64,000 bases of DNA. Origin: Cryobacterium psychrophilum. GTDB lineage: Bacteria > Actinomycetota > Actinomycetes > Actinomycetales > Microbacteriaceae. Made by a program: the position numbers and the translations under genes. The stretch covers positions 2,046,001 to 2,110,000 of the forward strand of contig NZ_SODI01000001.1 in the NCBI RefSeq assembly GCF_004365915.1. Direction: 5' to 3'. A model generated the notes under the pieces. The model searched no databases and was not told the DNA's origin. It worked only from the letters and a program-made list of their open reading frames with translations. Shown here piece after piece: positions 62,187 to 64,000 of this stretch; position 1 is the stretch's first letter, and every line of letters starts with the position of its first letter.

Positions 62187-62216
62187 GTGTGGGGGCGCTT
62201 CCCAGCACCCCCACAC
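62187..62216 (+). terminator. Hairpin after the PEBP gene
   Basis: A 9-bp stem (GTGTGGGGG / CCCCCACAC) with a 12-base loop lies about 70 bases past the PEBP stop and just before the hydrolase -10 box. Confidence 0.55.
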
Positions 62217-62226
62217 GAACCCGAGT

Positions 62227-62232
62227 TATACT
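62227..62232 (+). promoter_or_regulatory. -10 box of leaderless alpha/beta hydrolase gene
   Basis: TATACT lies exactly six bases before GTG 62239. Confidence 0.6.
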
Positions 62233-62238
62233 CACTCA

Positions 62239-63207
62239 GTGCGAAAGTCCCGTAATTCTCCCAAAGAAACCGGTCTCTCCCGGGTTCCGGTCTGGGTGTG
62301 GCGGGCTCTGATGCTGCGCCTTCCCGTGAACGATGCCACCCGGGTGAGGGCCAAATCCATCGCTACCGTGGAATACAACCTCGACATCGACTACGTCGGT
62401 GACGGGGTGCGCGACCACCGCCTCGATGTGCTCGTGCCGCGAGGCGCGCCGGAATCCCTGCCCGTGTACGTGTATTTTCACGGCGGGGGCTGGACCTCCG
62501 GTGACAAATCGTCGCTCACCAAATACTGCGCCAGCCAGGCCGAAGAGGGCATGATCGTCGTCAACGCGAACTACCGCATGGCCACGCGTTTTCAGCTCTC
62601 CCACATGATGAGCGACGGTAATGACGTGCTCGACTGGGTCGCGCGCAACATCAGCGAATTCGGCGGGGATCCCTCCCGTATCGTGCTCGGCGGTGACTCC
62701 GCGGGCGGCCACATCGCCGCGCTCCTCACCGCATCCGCCTTCGAGCCCGAACTCGCCGCCCACTACAACATCAGCCCCCGGGTCGACCGCAGCAACCTGC
62801 TCGGCCTGGTGCAGCACTGCAGCATCGCCGATTTCTCGGTCATGTTCGAGCGTGGCTTTGTGTTGAGCCTCAATTTTCTGCGGATACTGCTGCCCGCGCG
62901 GGGCCGCGGGCTTCACCTTCGCAGCGCCGCCCGGTTCATGTCGCCGATCGAGTGGCTCGACAGCGGGTTTCCGCCGGTGTTCATCACAACCTCCGAGCGG
63001 GACTATTTCTATCGCGCAAACCTCAATTTCATTGCGGCGCTGCGCAAGAGGTCGGTCCTTGTCGACACCCTGATCTACGCCAGGAACCGCGTGAACACGC
63101 GACACACGTGGCAACAGGAGTCCAGGCATCCGGAGTCGCAAGAGGTATATCGGCGGTTGGGCGACTTTGTGCGTCGCGTCGCCCCGCGCCCGGTCGTGCT
63201 CGCCTGA
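62239..63207 (+). CDS. Alpha/beta hydrolase (HSL/BD-FAE-like esterase)
   Basis: A 322-residue hydrolase of the hormone-sensitive-lipase-like group. The oxyanion motif YFHGGGWTSGD, the nucleophile elbow GGDSAGGHIAAL, the acid in TSERDYFYR and the His in NTRHTWQQ form the expected triad. It hydrolyses ester or amide bonds of unknown substrate; no signal peptide is seen, though the N-terminus is hydrophobic near VPVWVWRALML. GTG 62239 is chosen because a TATACT -10 box lies six bases before it, which indicates a leaderless start. Confidence 0.85.
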   Translation: MRKSRNSPKETGLSRVPVWVWRALMLRLPVNDATRVRAKSIATVEYNLDIDYVGDGVRDHRLDVLVPRGAPESLPVYVYFHGGGWTSGDKSSLTKYCASQAEEGMIVVNANYRMATRFQLSHMMSDGNDVLDWVARNISEFGGDPSRIVLGGDSAGGHIAALLTASAFEPELAAHYNISPRVDRSNLLGLVQHCSIADFSVMFERGFVLSLNFLRILLPARGRGLHLRSAARFMSPIEWLDSGFPPVFITTSERDYFYRANLNFIAALRKRSVLVDTLIYARNRVNTRHTWQQESRHPESQEVYRRLGDFVRRVAPRPVVLA

Positions 63208-63403
63208 CCCCTGGTGCCGAAGCCAACGCTCGCGGGGACAACCTGCGCGCTCGGCAGCACGCCCCACATCATGCAGCAGGCGGCAGCGAACGACGTCATC
63301 CGCCCCTTTCCGGGTATGTCGGCGCGCCGCCGCAGGCGGTTCCGCTGCCAGCCGAGTGGCCCGGTGCGCGGTTGCGTGCGCATCGACCGACGGTCTGTGC
63401 CGA

Positions 63404-63409
63404 TAGCAT
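63404..63409 (+). promoter_or_regulatory. -10 box of leaderless thioesterase gene
   Basis: TAGCAT lies exactly six bases before ATG 63416, supporting this start over the ATG two codons later. Confidence 0.55.
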
Positions 63410-63415
63410 CACAGC

Positions 63416-63979
63416 ATGCATATGTTCTTCCGTACGCTCCTGCACTCCCTGCTATCGCGCTTCGGCCCGAGGATCGGCCACTACGACGTGGCCCGCACTC
63501 GTTTCGTGACATCGCCGACCGACCTCGACATCCTGCGGCACATGAACAACGGCGTCTACCTGTCGATCATGGACGTTGCCCGCTTCGACATGCTGCACCG
63601 CACGGGCGTGTGGAAGATTTTCGTGGAACGCGGTTGGTACCCCGTGGTCGTGTCGGAGACCATCAGCTTTCGCAAGTCACTCACCGTGGGAGAGCGTTTC
63701 ACGGTTGAGTCGCGCATCCTCGGCTTTGATGCGAAGGCTGTTTATGTGGAGCAGCGATTCGTGCGCCCCGACGCCACGGGGGCGCCCGAGATCTACGCCC
63801 ATGGGTTCATCCGTGGGCGTTTCCTGAAGCGAACCGGCGGGGTCGTCACGATTGACGAACTCCAGGACGCCGTGGGAATCGCCCCCTCAAACGTCACTGT
63901 GCCTGAGTGGCTGCTGGAGTGGAGCGACGACGTGGCCATGCCAGCCACGCGCGCTCCCGCCCCGAGCATCTGGCAGTAG
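63416..63979 (+). CDS. Hotdog-fold acyl-CoA thioesterase (4HBT type)
   Basis: A 187-residue hotdog protein with the family motif DLDILRHMNNGVYLSIMDVARFD near residue 40, containing the catalytic acid position, then ETISFRKSLTVGERF and the paired strands VYVEQRFVRPD. Such proteins cleave acyl-CoA or aryl-CoA thioesters in the cytosol. The substrate is unknown; no acyl-CoA genes are adjacent. The reading frame ends at 63979, inside the window. Confidence 0.85.
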   Translation: MHMFFRTLLHSLLSRFGPRIGHYDVARTRFVTSPTDLDILRHMNNGVYLSIMDVARFDMLHRTGVWKIFVERGWYPVVVSETISFRKSLTVGERFTVESRILGFDAKAVYVEQRFVRPDATGAPEIYAHGFIRGRFLKRTGGVVTIDELQDAVGIAPSNVTVPEWLLEWSDDVAMPATRAPAPSIWQ

Positions 63980-64000
63980 GCGTCGGCAGAACCTAGCCCG

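Overview
The window is chromosomal DNA of a high-GC actinobacterium, most likely of the family Microbacteriaceae (Cryobacterium or a close relative). This assignment is inferred from four features. Heme synthesis uses the complete coproporphyrin-dependent route (ChdC/HemQ, CgoX, CpfC). NucS, the actinobacterial and archaeal mismatch endonuclease, is present. GTG starts and GTGA/ATGA stop-start overlaps are frequent. Many genes lack a ribosome binding site and carry a -10 box six or seven bases before the start codon. No rRNA, tRNA, CRISPR array, transposase or prophage was found. The content is that of ordinary core genome with a few accessory genes.

Layout. 1-3.7 kb: the end of an ArsA-type ATPase gene, a frameshifted small membrane protein, a flavin reductase, a YtxH-like protein and an unrecognised cysteine-rich protein. 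3.7-9.3 kb: a DHA2 multidrug transporter, a glycerophosphodiesterase-like lipoprotein and a compact UvrA paralogue. 9.5-16.3 kb: a class II glutamine amidotransferase, then a leftward fatty-acid degradation operon (TetR regulator, FadB-type fusion, acyl-CoA dehydrogenase, acyl-CoA ligase) with an operator-like inverted repeat on the fadB promoter. 16.5-19.8 kb: a BASS-family transporter, then a degenerate sensor-kinase/LuxR fusion protein divergent from hxlB-hxlA, the ribulose monophosphate (formaldehyde-fixing) pair. 19.9-24.8 kb: quinone oxidoreductase, HAD phosphatase, EamA exporter, NucS and an MFS transporter. 25-28.8 kb: an iron-type ABC importer (fbpABC) preceded by a DtxR/IdeR box. 28.8-34.8 kb: MATE exporter, M13 metallopeptidase, a beta-lactamase-fold protein lacking its catalytic residues, and xylulokinase.

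34.9-45.2 kb: a DUF222/HNH (13E12-type) protein followed by a 535-base repeat-rich gap that contains a 21-bp inverted repeat, then an epimerase-like protein, a TauE/SafE permease, CstA with its small YbdD-type partner, glycyl-tRNA synthetase, a zinc alcohol dehydrogenase and an SRPBCC protein. 45.3-56.6 kb: the heme region. hemA points left. hemE-cgoX, three small membrane-associated genes, and then chdC-cpfC-hemC-hemD-hemB-hemL point right. Together they encode every step from glutamyl-tRNA to heme b except glutamyl-tRNA synthetase. 56.7-64 kb: a small unknown protein, DUF1304 protein, an ABC-2 exporter pair, a SufS-like PLP enzyme, TrhO, a PEBP protein, an alpha/beta hydrolase and a hotdog thioesterase.

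The items most worth follow-up are the pseudo-kinase/LuxR regulator with its repeated GCC(T/C)(A/G)CCC half-sites beside hxlBA, the consistent leaderless-promoter signature, the catalytically dead beta-lactamase-fold gene and the inverted-repeat element at 36.6 kb.
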